Source of the DNA: Cristatella mucedo
Taxonomy: Eukaryota > Bryozoa > Phylactolaemata > Cristatellidae
Direction: 5' to 3'
Length of the DNA stretch: 64,000 nt
NCBI GenBank assembly: GCA_009760855.2
Contig: WPIO01000372.1
Coordinates: 1 to 64,000, forward strand
Below the pieces are notes generated by a model. That model saw only the letters and a program-made list of their open reading frames with translations. It searched no databases and was not told where the DNA came from. Positions within the stretch are counted from its first letter, which is position 1. Each line of letters begins with the position of its first letter. The position numbers and the translations under genes were made by a program. Shown here one piece after another: positions 25,176-37,462 of the stretch.

Positions 25176-26783
25176 ATTTGAAGTTTCTGGTTATTCAGCG
25201 ATCTGCTGCGAACTCGTGCGAAATGTGTTATTCGAGTCCGAAATGCTCAAAATAAGGTGCAGCACTCAGCTGCCAGCCAGCTCACGCTCCGACATGTAGA
25301 TTTAAAGTTCCTAGATATTCGGCGTTCTACTGTGAACTCGTGCGAAATGTGTTATTTACTTGCGAAATGCTTGAAACAAGGTGCAGCACTTTGCTGCCAG
25401 CCAGCTCACGCTCCGACAAGCAGATTTGAAGTTTCTGGATATTCCGCGATCTGCTGCGAACTCGTGCGAAATGTGTTATTCGAGTGGGAAATGCTCAAAA
25501 CAAGGTGCAGCACTCTGCTGCCAGCCAGCCCACGCTCTGACATGCAGATTTGAAGTTTCTAGATATTCCGCGATCTGCTGCGAACTCGTGCGAAATGTGT
25601 TATTTACGTGCGAAATACTTGAAACAAGGTGCAGCACTCTGCTGCCAGCCAGCTCACGCTCCGACATGCAGATTTAAAGTTCCTAGATATTCCGCGATCT
25701 GCTGCGAACTCGTGCGAAATGTGTTATTTACGTTCAAATCGCTTGAACCACGTGCAGCACACTGTTGCTAGCCAGCACACACTCCAACATGCAGATTTAA
25801 AGTTTCTAGATATTCCGGGATCAGCTGGGAACTCGTGCGAAATGTGTTATTCAAGTGCGAAATGCTCAAATCAAGGTTCGGCACTCTGCTGCAAGCCGGC
25901 GCACACTCCGACATGCAGATTTGAAGTTTGTAGATATTCAGCGATCTGCTGCGAACTCGTGCGAAATGTGTTTTTTACGTGCGAAAAGCTTGAAACAAGG
26001 TGAAGCCCTTAGGTGACAGCCAGCTCACGCTCCGACATGCAGATTTGAAGTTTCTAGATATTCCGCGATCTGCTGCGAACTCGTGCGAAATGTGTTATTT
26101 CCGTGCGAAAAGCTTGAAACAATGTGCAGCGCTCTGCTGTCAGCCAGCACACGCTCCGACATGCAGATTTGAAGTTTCTAGTTATTCCGCGATCTGCTGC
26201 GAACTCGTGCGAAATGTGTTATTCGAGTCCGAAATGCTCAAAATAAGGTGCAGCACTCAGCTGCCAGCCAGCTCACGCTCCGACATGTAGATTTGAAGTT
26301 CCTAGATATTCGGCGTTCTACTGTGAACTCGTGCGAAATGTGTTATTTACGTGCGAAATACTTGAAACAAGGTGCAGCACTCTGCTGTCAGCCAGCACAC
26401 GCTCCGACGAGCAGATTTGAAGTTTCTAGTTATTCCGCGATCTGCTGCGAACTCGTGCGAAATGTGTTATTCGAGTCCGAAATGCTCAAACTAAGGTGCA
26501 GCACTCAGCATCCAGCCAGCTCACGCTCCGACATGTAGATTTGAAGTTCCTAGATATTCGGCGTTCTGCTGTGAACTCGTGCGAAATGTGTTATTTACGT
26601 GCGAAATGCTTGAAACAAGGTGCAGTACTTTGCAGCCAGCCAGCTCACGCTCCGACGAGCAGATTTGAAGTTTCTGGATATTCCGCGATCTGCTGCGAAC
26701 TCGTGCGAAATGTGTGTTATTCGAGTGCGAAATGCTCAAAACAAGGTGCAGCACTCTGCTGCCAGCCAGCTCACGCTCCGACA
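25176..26783. repeat. 1.6-kb segmental duplication, copy 2
   Basis: Partner of 2740-4470. Its left edge abuts the internally deleted unit at 25126-25174, which therefore probably marks the joining point of the block. Its right edge passes into near-canonical units around 26.78 kb. Confidence 0.82.
26166..26660. repeat. 248-bp dimer repeat, two copies
   Basis: The same two alternating unit types as at 3838-4333, with TTCGAGTCCGAAATGCTC near 26223 and 26471. One copy has CTCAGCTGCCAGCC and the other CTCAGCATCCAGCC, so the two halves are not identical. Confidence 0.83.
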
Positions 26784-27944
26784 TGCAGATTTGAAGTTTC
26801 TAGATATTCTGCGATCTGCTGCGAACTCGTGCGAAATGTGTTATTTACGTGCGAAATGCTTGAAACAAGGTGCAGCACTCTGCTGCCAGCCAGCTCACGC
26901 TCCGACATGCAGATTTGAAGTTTCTAGATATTCAGCGATCTGCTGCGAACTCGTGCGAAATGTGTTTTTTACGTGCGAAATGCTTGAAACAAGCTGCAGC
27001 ACTCTGCTGACAGCCAGCCACGCTCCGACATGCAGATTTGAAGTTTCTAGATATTCCGTGATCTGCTGCGAACTCGTGCTAAATGTGTTATTGACTTTCG
27101 AAATGCTTGAAACAAGGTGCAGCACTCTCTAGCCAGCCAGCTCACGCTCCGACATGCAGATTTAAAGTTTCTAGATATTCCGGGATCTTCTGGGAACTCG
27201 TGCGAAATGTGTTATTTACGTGCGAAAAGCTTAAAACAAGGTGCAGCACTCTGCTGCCAGCCAGCCCACGCTCCGACATGCAGATTTGAAGTTTCTAGAT
27301 ATTCCGCGATCTGCTGCGAACTCGTGCGAAATGTGTTATTTACGTGCGAAATGCTTGAAACAAGGTGCAGCACTCTGCTGCCAGCCAGCTCACGCTCCGA
27401 CATGCAGATTTAAAGTTTCTAGATATTCCGCGATCTGCTGCGAACTCGTGCGAAATGTGTTATTTACGTTCAAAACGCTTGAACAAGGTGCAGCACTCTG
27501 TTGCCAGCCAGCACACACTCCGACATGCAGATTTAAAGTTTCTAGATATTCCGCGATCTGCTGCGAACTCGTGCGAAATGTGTTATTTACGTGCGAAAAG
27601 CTAGAAACAAGGTGAAGCACTCAGGTGACAGCCAGAAAACACTCCGACAAGCAGATTTTAGTTTCTAGATATTCCAGGATCTGCTGGGAACTCGTGCGAA
27701 ATGTGTTATTTACGTGCGAAAAGCTAAAAACAAGGTGAAGCACTCAGGTGACAGCCAGCGCACGCTCCGACATGCAGATTTGAAGTTTCTAGATATTCCG
27801 CGATCTGCTCAGATTTCGTGCGAAATGTGGTATTTACGTGCGAAAAGCTTGAAACAAGGTGAAGCCCTTTGATGACAGCCAGCACACGCTCCGACATGTA
27901 GATTTGAAGTTTCTAGATATTCCGTGATCTGCTGGGAACTCGTG

Positions 27945-29165
27945 CAAAATGTGGTTTTCGAGTGCGAAATGCTTGAAACAAGGTACAGCACTCAGATGCC
28001 AGCCAGCTCACGCTCCGACATGTAGATTTGAAGTTCCTAGATATTCGGCGTTCTACTGTGAACTCGTGCGAAATGTGTTATTTCCGTGCGAAATACTTGA
28101 AACAAGGTGCAGCACTCTGCTGTCAGCCAGCGCACGCTCCGACAAGCAGATTTGAAGTTTCCGGTTATTCGGCGATCTACTGCGAACTCGTGCGACATGT
28201 GTTATTCGAGTCCGAAATGCTCAAAATAAGGTGCAGCACTCAGCTGCCAGCCAGCTCACGCTCCGACATGTAGAGATTTAAAGTTTCTAGATATTCGGCG
28301 TTCTACTGTGAACTCGTGCGAAATGTGTTATTTCCGTGCGAAATACTTGAAACAAGGTGCAGCACTCTGCTGTCAGCCAGCGCACGCTCCGACAAGCAGA
28401 TTTGAAGTTTCTGGTTATTCGGCGATCTACTGCGAACTCGTGCGACATGTGTTATTCGAGTCCGAAATGCTCAAAATAAGGTGCAGCACTCTCAGCTGCC
28501 AGCCAGCTCACGCTCCGACATGTAGATTTGAAGTTCCTAGATATTCGGCGTTCTACTGTGAACTCGTGCGAAATGTGTTATTTACGTGCGAAATGCTTAA
28601 AAACATGGTGAAGCCCTTTGGTGACAGCCAGCCCACTCTCCGACGAGCAGATTTGAAGTTTCTAGATATTACGTGATCTGCTGGGAACTCGTGCAAAATT
28701 GGTTAATCGAGTGCGAAAAGCTTGAAACAAGGTACAGCACTCTGCTGCCTGCCAGCCCACACTCCGACACCTAGATTTGAAGTTTCTAGATATTCCGGGA
28801 TCTGCTGGGAACTCGTGCGAAATGTGTCATTTACGTGCGAAAAGCTTGAAACAAGGTGAAGCACTCTGGTGACAGCCAGCTCACGCTCCGACGTGCAGAT
28901 TTGAAGTTTCTAGATATTCCGCGATCTGCTGCGAACTCGTGCGACATGTGTTATTCGAGTGCGAAATGCTTGAAACAAGGTGCAGCACTCTGCTGCCAGC
29001 CGGCGCACGCTCCGACATGCAGATTTAAAGTTTCTAGATATTTTGCGATCAGCTGCGAACTCGTGCGAAACGTATTATTCGAGTGCGAAATGCTCAAATC
29101 AAGGTTTGGCACTCTGCTGCAAGCCGGCGCACACTCCGACATGCAGATTTGAAGTTTGTAGATAT
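27945..29165. repeat. 1.2-kb segmental duplication, copy 2
   Basis: Partner of 13725-14945. At its right edge the unit switches from TTTGTAGATATTC to CCGGGATCTGCTGGGAAC, whereas copy 1 continues with CAGCGATCTGCTGCG. The breakpoint therefore falls inside a unit, near 29165. Confidence 0.87.
27987..28565. repeat. About 250-bp dimer repeat, about 2.3 copies
   Basis: Partner of the dimer at 13763-14340. Two-base insertions (TGTAGAGATTTAAAG near 28272 and GCACTCTCAGCTGCC near 28487) lengthen the spacing and are specific to this copy, so they arose after the block was duplicated. Confidence 0.83.
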
Positions 29166-30937
29166 TCCGGGATCTGCTGGGAACTCGTGCGAAATGTGTC
29201 ATTTACGTGCGAAAAGCTTGAAACAAGGTGAAGCCCTTTGTTGACAGCGAGCTCACGCTCCGACATGTAGATTTGAAGTTTCTAGATATTCCGTGATCTG
29301 CTGGGAACTCGTGCAAAATGTGTTATTCGAGTGCGAAATGCTTGAAACAAGGTACAGCACTCTGCTGCCAGCCAGCTCACGCTCCGACATGCAGATTTGA
29401 AGTTTCTAGATTTCCGCGATCTGCTGCGAACTCGTGCGAAATGTGTTATTTACGCGCCAAATGCTTGAAACAAGGTGCAGCAGTCTGCTGCCAGCCAGCT
29501 CACGCTCCGACACCAAGATTCAAAGTTTCTAGATATTCCGCGATCTGCTGCGAACTCGTGCTAAATGTGTTATTTACGTGCGAAAAGCTTGAAACAAGGT
29601 GCAGCACTCTGCTGCCAGCCAGCTCACGCTCCGACAAGCAGATTTGAAGTTTCTGGATATTCTGCGATCTTCTGCAAACTCGTGCGAAATGTGTTATTTA
29701 CGTGCGAAATACTTGAAACAAGGTGCAGCACTCTGCTGTCAGCCAGCGTACGCTCCGACAAGCAGATTTGAAGTTTCTGGTTATTCAGCGATCTGCTGGG
29801 AACTCGTGAGACATGTGTTATTCGAGTGCGAAATGCTCAAATCAAGGTTCGGCACTCTGCTGCAAGCCGGCGCACACTCCGACATGCAGATTTGAAGTTT
29901 CTAGACATTCCGCGATCTGCTGCGAACTCGTGCGAAATGTGTTATTTACGTGCGAAAAGCTAGAAACAAGGTGAAGCACTCTGGTGACAGCCAGCGCACG
30001 CTCCGACATGCAGATTTGAAGTTTCTAGATATTCAGCGATCTGCTGCGAACTCGTGCGAAATGTGTTATTCGAGTGCGAAATGCTCAAATCAAGGTTCAG
30101 CACTCTGCTGCAAGCCGGCGCACACTCCGACATGCAGATTTGAAGTTTGTAGATATTCAGCGATCTGCTGCGAACTCGTGCGAAATGTGTTATTTACGTG
30201 CGAAAAGCTTGAAACAAGGTGAAGCCCTTTGATGACAGCCAGCGCACGCTCCGACATGCAGATTTGAAGTTTCTAGATATTCCGTGATCTGCTGGAAACT
30301 CGTGCAAAATGTGTTATTCGAGAGCGAAATGCTCGAAACAAGGTACAGCACTCTGCTGCCAGCCAGCAACGCTCCGACATGCAGATTTGAAGTTTGTAGA
30401 TATTCAGCGATCTGCTGCGAACTCGTGCGAAATGTGTTATTTACGTGCGAAATGCTTGAAACAAGGTACAGCACTCTGCTGCCAGCCAGCTCACGCTCCG
30501 ACATGCAGATTTGAAGTTACTAGATATTCCGCGATCTGCTGCAAACTCGTGCGAAATGTGTTATTTACGTTCAAAACGCTTGAACCAGGTGCAGCACTCT
30601 GTTGCCAGCCAGCACACACTCCGACATGCAGCTTTAAAGTTCCTAGATATTCTGCGATCTGCTGCGAACTCGTGCGAAATGTGTTATTTACCTTCAAAAC
30701 GCTTGAACCAGGTGCAGCACTCTGTTGCTAGCCAGCGCACACTCCGACATGCAGATTTAAAGTTTCTAGATATTCCGGGATCTGCTGGGAACTCGTGCGA
30801 AATGTGTTATTTACGTGCGAAAAGCTAGAAACAAGGTGAAGCACTCAGGTGACAGCCAGCGCACACTCCGACAAGCAGATTTAAAGTTTCTAGATATTCC
30901 GGGATCTGCTGGGAACTCGTGCGAAATGTGTTATTTA

Positions 30938-31888
30938 CGTGCGAAAAGCTAGAAACAAGGTGAAGCACTCAGGTGACAGCCAGTGCACGCTCCGACATGC
31001 AGATTTGAAGTTTCTAGATATTCCGCGATCTGCTGCGAACTCGTGCGAAATGTGTTATTGACGTTCGAAATGCTTGAAACAAGGTGCAGCACTCTGTAGC
31101 CAGCCAGCTCACGCTCCGACATGCAGATTTGAAGTTTCTAGATATTCCGGGATCTTCTGGGAACTCGTGCGAAATGTGTTATTTACGTGCGAAAGGCTTA
31201 AAACAAGGTGAAGCACTCTGCTGCCAGCCAGCCCACGCTCCGACAAGCAGATTTAAAGTTTCTAGATATTCCGGGATCTGCTGGGAACTCGTGCGAAATG
31301 TGTTATTTACGTGCCAAATGCTTAAATTAAGGTGAAGCACTCAGGTGACAGCCAGCGCACACTCCGACATGCAGATTTAAAGTTTCTAGATATTCCGGGA
31401 TCTGCTGGGAACTCGTGCGAAATGTGTTATTTACGTGCGAAAAGCTAGAAACAATGTGAAGCACTCAGGTGACAGCCAGCGCACGCTCTGACATGCAGAT
31501 TTGAAGTTTCTAGATATTCCGCGATCTGCTGCGAACTCGTGCGAAAAGTGTTATTTACGTGCGAAATGCTTGAAACAAGGTGAAGCCCTTTGGAGACAGC
31601 CAGCGCACTCTCCGACATGTAGATTTAAAGTTTCTAGATATTCCGTGATCTGCTGGGAACTCGTGCAAAATGTGTTATTTGAGTGCGAAATGCTGTATAC
31701 AAGGTACAGCACTCTGCTGCCAGCTAGCGCACGCTCCGACATGCAGATTTAAAGTTTCTAGATATTCTGCGATCAGCTGCGAACTCGTGCGAAATGTTTT
31801 ATTTACGTGCAAAAAGCTTGAAACAAGATGAAGCCCTTGGGTGACAGCCAGCGCCCGCTCCGACATGTAGATTTAAAGTTTCTAGATA
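30938..31888. repeat. 0.95-kb duplication, copy 2
   Basis: Partner of 24070-25020. From about 31718 this copy also matches 12290-12550, sharing GCCAGCTAGCGCAC and CTCTGCTTCCAGCC, and that match runs on past the end of the 24-kb match. The region is therefore a junction of two differently derived segments. Confidence 0.85.
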
Positions 31889-32613
31889 TTCCGTGATCTG
31901 CTGGGAACTCGTGCAAAATGTGTTATTTGAGTGCGAAATGCTTAAAACAAGGTACAGCACTCTGCTTCCAGCCAGCGCACGCTCCGACATGCAGATTTGA
32001 AGTTTCTAGATATTCCGCGATCTGCTGCGAACTCGTGCGAAATGTGTTATTTCCGTGCGAAAAGCTTGAAACAATGTGCAGCACTCAGCTGCCAGCCAGC
32101 TCACGCTCCGACATGCAGATTTGAAGTTTCTAGATATTCCGCGATCTGCTGCGAACTCGTGCGAAACGTGTTATTTACGTGCGAAATGCTCAAATCAAGG
32201 TGCAGCACTCTGCTGCCAGCAAGGGCACGCTCCGACATGCAGATTTGAACTTACTAGATATTCGGCGATCTGCTGCGAACTCGTGCGAAACGTGTTATTT
32301 ACGTGCGAAATTCTTTACACAAGGTGCAGCACTCTGCTGCCAGCAAGCGCACGCTCCGACATGCAGATTTGAAGTTTCTACATATTCCGCGATCTGCTGC
32401 GAACTCGTGCGAAACGTGTTATTTACGTGCGAAATGCTTTAAACAAGGTGCAGCACTCTGCTGCCAGCCAGCCCATGCTCCGACATGTAAATTTGAAGTT
32501 TCTACATATTCCGCGATTTGCTTCGAACTTGTGCGAAACGCGTTATTTACGTGCGAATAGCTTTGAACATTGTGCAGCACTCTGCTGCCAGCCAGCTCAC
32601 GCTCCGACGTGCA

Positions 32614-32656
32614 GAAGCAGCACTCTGCTGCCAGCCAGCTCACGCTCCGACATGCA
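32614..32656. repeat. Shortened unit, 43 bp, shortest seen
   Basis: GACGTGCAGA is joined to AGCAGCACTCTGCTGCC, leaving only the right arm and boundary of the unit; about 81 bp are missing. Confidence 0.92.
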
Positions 32657-32780
32657 GATTTGAAGTTTCTAGATATTCCGCGATCTGCTGCAAACTCGTG
32701 CGAAATGTGTTATTTACGTGCGAAATGCTTTAAACATGGTGCAGCACTCTGCTGCCAGCCAGCGCACGCTCCGACATGCA

Positions 32781-32831
32781 GAGAACCAGGTGCAGCACTC
32801 TGTTGCCAGCCAGCGCACACTCCGACATGCA
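32781..32831. repeat. Shortened unit, 51 bp
   Basis: CATGCAGA is joined to GAACCAGGTGCAGC, removing about 73 bp. The remnant GAACCAGG with CTCTGTTGCC is of the TTCAAAACGCTTGAACCAGG subtype, otherwise rare in C4. The event therefore joined a canonical unit to a mixed-type one. Confidence 0.92.
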
Positions 32832-35800
32832 GATTTAAAGTTTCTAGATATTCCGCGATCTGCTGCGAACTCGTGCGAAAATGTGTTATTTTACGTGCGA
32901 AAATGCTTGAAACAAGGTGCAGCACTCTGCTGCCAGCCAGCTCACGCTCCGACATGCAGATTTGAAGTTTCTAGATATTCCGCGATCTGCTGTGAACTCG
33001 TGCGAAATGTGTTATTTACGTGCGAAATGCTTGAAACAAGGTGCAGCACTCTGCTGCCAGCCAGCGCACGCTCCGACATGCAGATTTGAAGTTTCTAGAT
33101 ATTCCGCGATCTGCTGCGAACTCGTGCGAAATGTGTTATTCGACGTGCGAAATGCTTGAAAACAAGGTGCAGCACTCTGCTGCCAGCCAGCAGCCACGCT
33201 CCGACATGCAGATTTGAAGTTTCTAGATATTCCGCGATCTGCTGCGAACTCGTGCGAAATGTGTTATTTACGTGCGAAATGCTTGAAACAAGGTGCAGCA
33301 CTCTGCTGCCAGCCAGCTCACGCTCCGACATGCAGATTTGAAGTTTCTAGATATTCCGCGATCTGCTGCGAACTCGTGCGAAATGTGTTATTTACGTGCG
33401 AAATGCTTAAAACAAGGTGCAGCACTCTGCTGCCAGCCAGCACACGCTCCGACATGCAGATTTGAAGTTTCTAGATTTCCGCGATCTGCTGCGAACTCGT
33501 GCGAAATGTGTTATTTACGTCCGAAAATGCTTGAAACAAGGTGCAGCACTCTGCTGCCAGCCAGCTCACGCTCCGACATGCTGATTTGAAGTTTCTAGAT
33601 ATTCCGCGATTTGCTGCGAACTCGTGCGAAATGTGTTATTTTACGTGCGAAATGCTTTAAACAAGGTGCAGCACTCTGCTGCCAGCCAGCGCACGCTCCG
33701 ACATGCAGATTTGAAGTTTCTAGATATTCCGCGATCTGCTGCGAACTCGTGCGAAATGTGTTTTTTACGTGCGAAATGCTGAAAACACAAGGTGCAGCAC
33801 TCTGCTGCCAGCCAGCGCACGCTCCGACATGCAGATTTGAAGTTTCTAGATATTCCGCGATCTGCTGCGAACTCGTGCGAAATGTGTTATTTACGTGCGA
33901 AAAGCTTGAAACAAGGTGCAGCACTCTGCTGCCAGCCAGCGCACGCTCCGACATGCAGATTTGAAGTTTCTAGATATTCCGCGATCTGCTGGGAACTCGT
34001 GCGAAATGTGTTATTCGAGTGCGAAAAGCTCAAAACAAGGTGCAGCACTCTGCTGCCATCCAGCTCACGCTCCGACATGCAGATTTGAAGTTTCTAGATA
34101 TTCCGCGATCTGCTGCGAACTCGTGCGAAACGTGTTATTTACGTGCGAAATGCTTGAAACATGGTGCAGCGCTCTGCTGCCAGCCAGCGCACGCTCCGAC
34201 ATGTGGATTCGAAGTTTCTACATATTCCGCGATCTGCTGCGAACTCGTGCGAAATGTGTTATTTACGTGCGAAATGCTCAAAACAAGGTGCAGCACTCTG
34301 CTGCCAGCCAGCGCACGCTCCGACATGCAGATTTGAAGTTTCTAGATATTCCGCGATCTGCTGCGAACTCGTGCGAAAAGTATTATTTACTGTGCGAAAT
34401 GCTTGAAACAAGGTGCAGCACTCTGCTGCCAGCCAGCGCACGCTCCGACATGCAGATTTGAAGTTTCTAGATATTCCGCGATCTGCTGCGAACTCGTGCG
34501 AAATGTGTTATTACGTGAGAAATGCTTGAAAACAAGGTGCAGCACTCTGCTGCCAGCCAGCTCACGCTCCGACATGCAGATTTGAAGTTTCTAGATATTC
34601 CGCGATCTGCTGCGAACTCGTGCGAAATGTGTTATTTACGTGCGAAATGCTTGAAACAAGGTGCAGCACTCTGCTGCCAGCCAGCTCACGCTCCGACATG
34701 CAGATTTGAAGTTTCTAGATATTCCGCGATCTGCTGCGAACTCGTGCGAAATGTGTTATTTTACGTGCGAAATGCTTGAAACAAGGTGCAGCACTCTGCT
34801 GCCACGAACCACACGCTCCGACATGCAGATTTGAAGTTTCTAGATATTCCGCGATCTGCTGCGAACTCGTGCGAAAACGTGTTATTTACGTGCAAAATTC
34901 TTTAAACAAGGTGCAGCACTCTGCTGCCAGCCAGCGCACGCTCCGACATGCAGATTTAAAGTTTCTAGATATTCCGCGATCTGCTGCGAACTCGTGCGAA
35001 ATGTGTTATTTACGTGCGAAATGCTTGAAACAAGGTGCAGCACTCTGCTGCCAGCCAGGGCACGCTCCGACATGCAGATTTGAAGTTTCTAGATATTCCG
35101 CGATCTGCTGCGAACTCGTGCGAAATGTGTTATTTACGTGCGAAATGCTTGAAACAAGGTGCAGCACTCTGCTGCCAGCCAGCGCACGCTCCGACATGCA
35201 GATTTGAAGTTTCTAGATATTCCGCGATCTGCTGCGAACTCGTGCGAAATGTGTTATTTACGTGCGAAATGCTTGAAACAAGGTGCAGCACTCTGCTGCC
35301 AGCCAGCTCACGCTCCGACATGCAGATTTGAAGTTTCTAGATATTCCGCGATCTGCTGCGAACTCGTGCGAAATGTGTTATTTACGTGCGAAATTCTTTA
35401 AACAAGGTGCAGCACTCTGCTGCCAGCCAGCGCACGCTCCGAGATGCAAATTTGAAGTTTCTAGACATTCCGCGATCTGCTGCGAACTCGTGCGAAATGT
35501 GTTATTTACGTGCGAAATGCTTGAAACAAGGTGCAGCACTCTGCTGCCAGCCAGCGCACGCTCCGACATGCAGATTTGAAGTTTCTAGATATTCCGCGAT
35601 CTGCTGCGAACTCGTGCGAAACGTGTTTATTACGTGCAAAAATGCTTGAAACAAGGTACAGCACTCTGCTGCCAGCCAGCACACGCTCCGACATGCAGAT
35701 TTGAAGTTTCTAGATATTCCGCGATCTGCTGCGAACTCGTGCGAAATGTGTTATTTACGTGCGAAATGCTTGAAACAAGGTGCAGCACTCTGCTGCCAGC

Positions 35801-37462
35801 CAGCCCACGCTCCGACATGCAGATTTGAAGTTTCTAGATATTCCGCGATCTGCTGCGAACTCGTGCGAAATGTGTTATTTACGTGCGAAATGCTTTAAAC
35901 AAGGTGCAGCACTCTGCTGCCAGGAAGCGCACGCTCCGACATGCAAATTTGAAGTTTCTACATATTCCGCGATCTGCTGCGAACTCGTGCGAAATGTGTT
36001 ATTTACGTGCGAAATGCTAGAACAACATGGTGCAGCACTCTGCTGCCAGCCAGCTCACGCTCCGACATGCAGATTTGAAGTTTCTAGATATTCCGCGATC
36101 TGCTGCGAACTCGTGCGAAACGTGTTATTTACGTGCGAAAATGCTCAAAACAAGGTGCAGCACTCTGCTGCCAGCCAGCTCACGCTCCGACATGCAGATT
36201 TGAAGTTTCTAGATATTCCGCGATCTGCTGCGAACTCGTGCGAAATGTGTTATTTACGTGCGAAATGCTTGAAACAAGGTGCAGCACTCTGCTGCCAGCC
36301 AGCGCACGCTCCGACATGCAGATTTGAAGTTTCTAGATATTCCGCGATCTGCTGCGAACTCGTGCGAAATGTGTTATTTACGTGCGAAATGCTTGAAACA
36401 AGGAGTGCAGCACTCTGCTCAGCAGCCAGCGCACGCTCCGACATGCAGATTTGAAGTTTCTAGATATTCCGCGATCTGCTGCGAACTCGTGCAAAACTTG
36501 TTATTTGCGTGCGAAAATGCTAGAAACAAGGTGCAGCACTCTGCTGCCAGCCAGCTCACGCTCCGACATGCAGATTTGAAGTTTCTAGATATTCCGCGAT
36601 CTGCTGCGAACTCGTGCGAAATGTGTTATTTACGTGCGAAATGCTTGAAACAAGGTGCAGCACTCTGCTGCCAGCCAGCGCACGCTCCGACATGCAGATT
36701 TGAAGTTTCTAGATATTCCGCGATCTGCTGCGAACTCGTGCGAAATGTGTTATTTACGTGCGAAATGCTTGAAACAAGGTGCAGCACTCTGCTGCCAGCC
36801 AGCTCACGCTCCGACATGCAGATTTGAAGTTTCTAGATATTCCGCGATCTGCTGCGAACTCGTGCGAAATGTGTTATTTACGTTCGAAATGCTTGAAACA
36901 AGGTGCAGCACTCTGCTGCCAGCCAGCTCACGCTCCGACATGCAGATTTGAAGTTTCTAGATATTCCGCGATCTGCTGCGAACTCGTGCGAAATGTGTTA
37001 TTTACGTGCGAAATGCTTGAAACAAGGTGCAGCACTCTGCTGCCAGCCAGCGCACGCTCCGACATGCAGATTTGAAGTTTCTAGATATTCCGCGATCTGC
37101 TGCGAACTCGTGCGAAATGTGTTATTTACGTGCGAAATGCTTGAAACAAGGTGCAGCACTCTGCTGCCAGCCAGCGCACGCTCCGACATGCAGATTTAAA
37201 GTTTCTAGATATTCCGCGATCTGCTGCGAACTCGTGCGAAATGTGTTATTCGAGTGCGAAATGCTCAAAACAAGGTGCAGCACTCTGCTGCCAGCCAGCG
37301 CACACTCCGACATGCAGATTTGAAGTTTCTAGATATTCAGCGATCTGCTGCGAACTCGTGCGAAATGTGTTATTTACGTGCGAAAAGCTTGAAACAAGGT
37401 GAAGCCCTTAGGTGACAGCCAGCTCAGGCTCCGACATGTAGATTTGAAGTCTCTAGATATTC

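Larger units (their letters stand above)
23851..32100. repeat. Mixed-subtype territory M4, the longest mixed stretch
   Basis: A concatenation of blocks shared with other places: 24070-25020 with 30938-31888; 25176-26783 with 2740-4470; 27945-29165 with 13725-14945; 31718-31978 with 12290-12550. It also holds four copies of the GGTT(C/T)GGCAC-type marker unit (25875, 29103, 29846, 30094) and several GAAGCACTCAGGTGACA units. Runs of a few near-canonical units occur inside, for example 26.75-27.0 kb. Confidence 0.8.
32101..37390. repeat. Homogeneous territory C4
   Basis: Near-consensus units from about 32.1 kb, very uniform between about 33.2 and 37.3 kb. The left edge is disturbed: two units are internally deleted within 220 bp (32614-32656 and 32781-32831), and divergent GCTTTAAAC and GCTTTGAACATTG linkers cluster around 32.3-32.6 kb. 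Confidence 0.78.

Noticed and set aside
34800-34820. CCACGAACCACACGCTCC as a junction with foreign sequence
   Set aside because: It aligns without gap to CCAGCCAGCTCACGCTCC with a few substitutions, so it is a diverged canonical arm.
36390-36440. AAGGAGTGCAGC and CTGCTCAGCAGCC variants as a separate element
   Set aside because: They are small insertions and base changes in an otherwise canonical unit, comparable to others near 18025 and 55090.
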